A DNA stretch of 64,000 bases, taken from positions 1 through 64,000 of the forward strand of contig NZ_BPRE01000006.1 of the NCBI RefSeq assembly GCF_022179765.1. The letters are read 5' to 3'. Position 1 is the stretch's first letter. Each line of letters begins with the position of its first letter. The notes below the pieces were generated by a model. The model saw only the letters and a list, made by a program, of their open reading frames with translations, was not told where the DNA came from and did not search any database. Of this stretch, positions 63,440 to 64,000 are shown piece after piece. Origin of the DNA: Methylorubrum suomiense. GTDB taxonomy: Bacteria; Pseudomonadota; Alphaproteobacteria; Rhizobiales; Beijerinckiaceae. A program made the translations under genes and the position numbers.

Positions 63440-63535
63440 ATGCTGAAAGCGTTTTCCTACGCCATGATCGGCGTCTTCGTCTGCGGTGTCGCCATGACGG
63501 TGGTCGGCTCCGCCAACGTCCTCATGGGTCTCTGA
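63440..63535 (+). CDS. 31-aa single-span membrane miniprotein
   Basis: It starts 26 bases after the previous stop. GGGAAG or GGGAG lies upstream; an in-frame ATG at 63428 would add four residues. The whole protein is one hydrophobic helix (MLKAFSYAMIGVFVCGVAMT) with a short tail ending VLMGL. Likely co-transcribed with the secreted protein before it. Function unknown. Confidence 0.5.
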   Translation: MLKAFSYAMIGVFVCGVAMTVVGSANVLMGL

Positions 63536-63586
63536 CGACGCTGTCGCAGACCTGAACGGTGGACGGCGGGGCGCAAGCTCCGCCGT

Positions 63587-64000
63587 TCAATTGCGCGTCC
63601 CGGCGACGCGGCGCGTCCGGCGTTCTGCCTTGCGCGTCGCCGTCTCACGCAGATGATGCTCGATGGCGTCGTTGGCGCGCCCGCGCATCTGTCGGATCGA
63701 CTCGACATCGTCGAAGGTGTCGGGGAAGCGGCGGGCCAGCCAGAGATAAGCGCTGGCGAGCTTGACCGTCCGCTCTTGATAATCGAGTTCGCCCGCCATG
63801 CTGGCGCGCAGCGCGGGGACGGTGGTGCCGATGGCGCGGGCCTGACTCCAGCGCTCGAGCATCCCCATGGCGATCTCGTCGCGGCGATTGATCGGACAGA
63901 CCGAGAAGATGAATTTCTCCTCGATCGGCAGGCGCGCGCGATCGACCGTGCGCGCGACCTCCAAAATCTCTTCCAGGGCCGAGGGCTGGAACGGCGAGCC
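63587..64000 (-). CDS. SUV3-like RNA/DNA helicase, C-terminal end (partial)
   Basis: The reading frame is open to the window edge, so only the last 137 or so residues are visible. LPIEEKFIFSVCPINRRDEIAMGML followed by LASAYLWLARRFPDTFDDVESIRQMRGRANDAIEHHL matches the SUV3 C-terminal domain of mitochondrial and bacterial SUV3-type helicases. The helicase core lies outside the window. The C-terminus ends in a basic tail (RKAERRTRRVAGTRN). Confidence 0.7.
   Translation of the reverse strand, partial: GSPFQPSALEEILEVARTVDRARLPIEEKFIFSVCPINRRDEIAMGMLERWSQARAIGTTVPALRASMAGELDYQERTVKLASAYLWLARRFPDTFDDVESIRQMRGRANDAIEHHLRETATRKAERRTRRVAGTRN

Noticed and set aside
1..64000. CRISPR array
   Set aside because: No regular repeat-spacer pattern was seen; the only periodic DNA is the coding RTX repeat at about 60760-61500 and scattered palindromes.

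Overview
The window reads as a chromosomal segment of a high-GC alphaproteobacterium of the order Hyphomicrobiales, most likely Methylobacterium/Methylorubrum. This placement rests on protein style and gene neighbourhoods (nrnC-lptC-lptA-lptB-rpoN-hpf-ptsN, an sdhCDAB operon with an extra small ORF, NasST-linked nitrate assimilation, an isolated bchI-type chelatase gene), not on a database search.

Layout. 1-3240: the end of a prophage or genomic island, all on the minus strand, abutting the 3' end of an intact tRNA-Arg(CCT) at 3237-3313. It encodes a Dam-like adenine methyltransferase and a TGT-fold, DpdA-like protein beside small unknown phage genes. 3510-7346: succinate dehydrogenase. 7504-10067: an SLC13-type permease divergent from a LysR regulator. 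10172-12600: mntH divergent from mntR, plus a small follower gene. 12700-13962: several short unknown genes. 14086-24006: nitrate/nitrite assimilation on the minus strand, in transcription order nasT, nasS, a leader with an intrinsic terminator, nrtA, nrtB, nrtD, an FAD reductase, nirA and an unusual CysJ-like reductase. No catalytic nitrate reductase is present.

24185-28952: a small membrane-anchored protein, a GH15 glycosidase and transketolase, convergent with topA (29177-31894). 32861-35025: an operon of a Met-rich secreted protein, a membrane cytochrome b and a YedY/MsrP-like molybdoenzyme, which suggests a methionine-sulfoxide or oxidant-scavenging system. 35324-40042: pyrB, a SMI1/KNR4-like gene, ruvX, gatA and gatC. 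40214-48811: a CsbD-like protein, a secreted HhH protein, nrnC, lptCAB, a GIY-YIG gene framed by 35-bp inverted repeats, rpoN, hpf and ptsN. 49052-57225: bchI, gpmA, dapB, marC, a methyltransferase, gloB, xerD and a GGDEF protein. 57341-63535: a GH3 glucosidase, a long AT-richer non-coding stretch, an RTX/VCBS repeat protein and tiny secreted or membrane proteins. The window ends inside a SUV3-like helicase gene.

The segments that look least like ordinary housekeeping sequence are the island end with possible DNA hypermodification genes, the Met-rich/cytochrome b/YedY operon, the repeat-framed GIY-YIG gene, and the nitrate cluster with its leader terminator and flavodoxin-less reductase. All functional calls come from reading motifs and context; no search was run.
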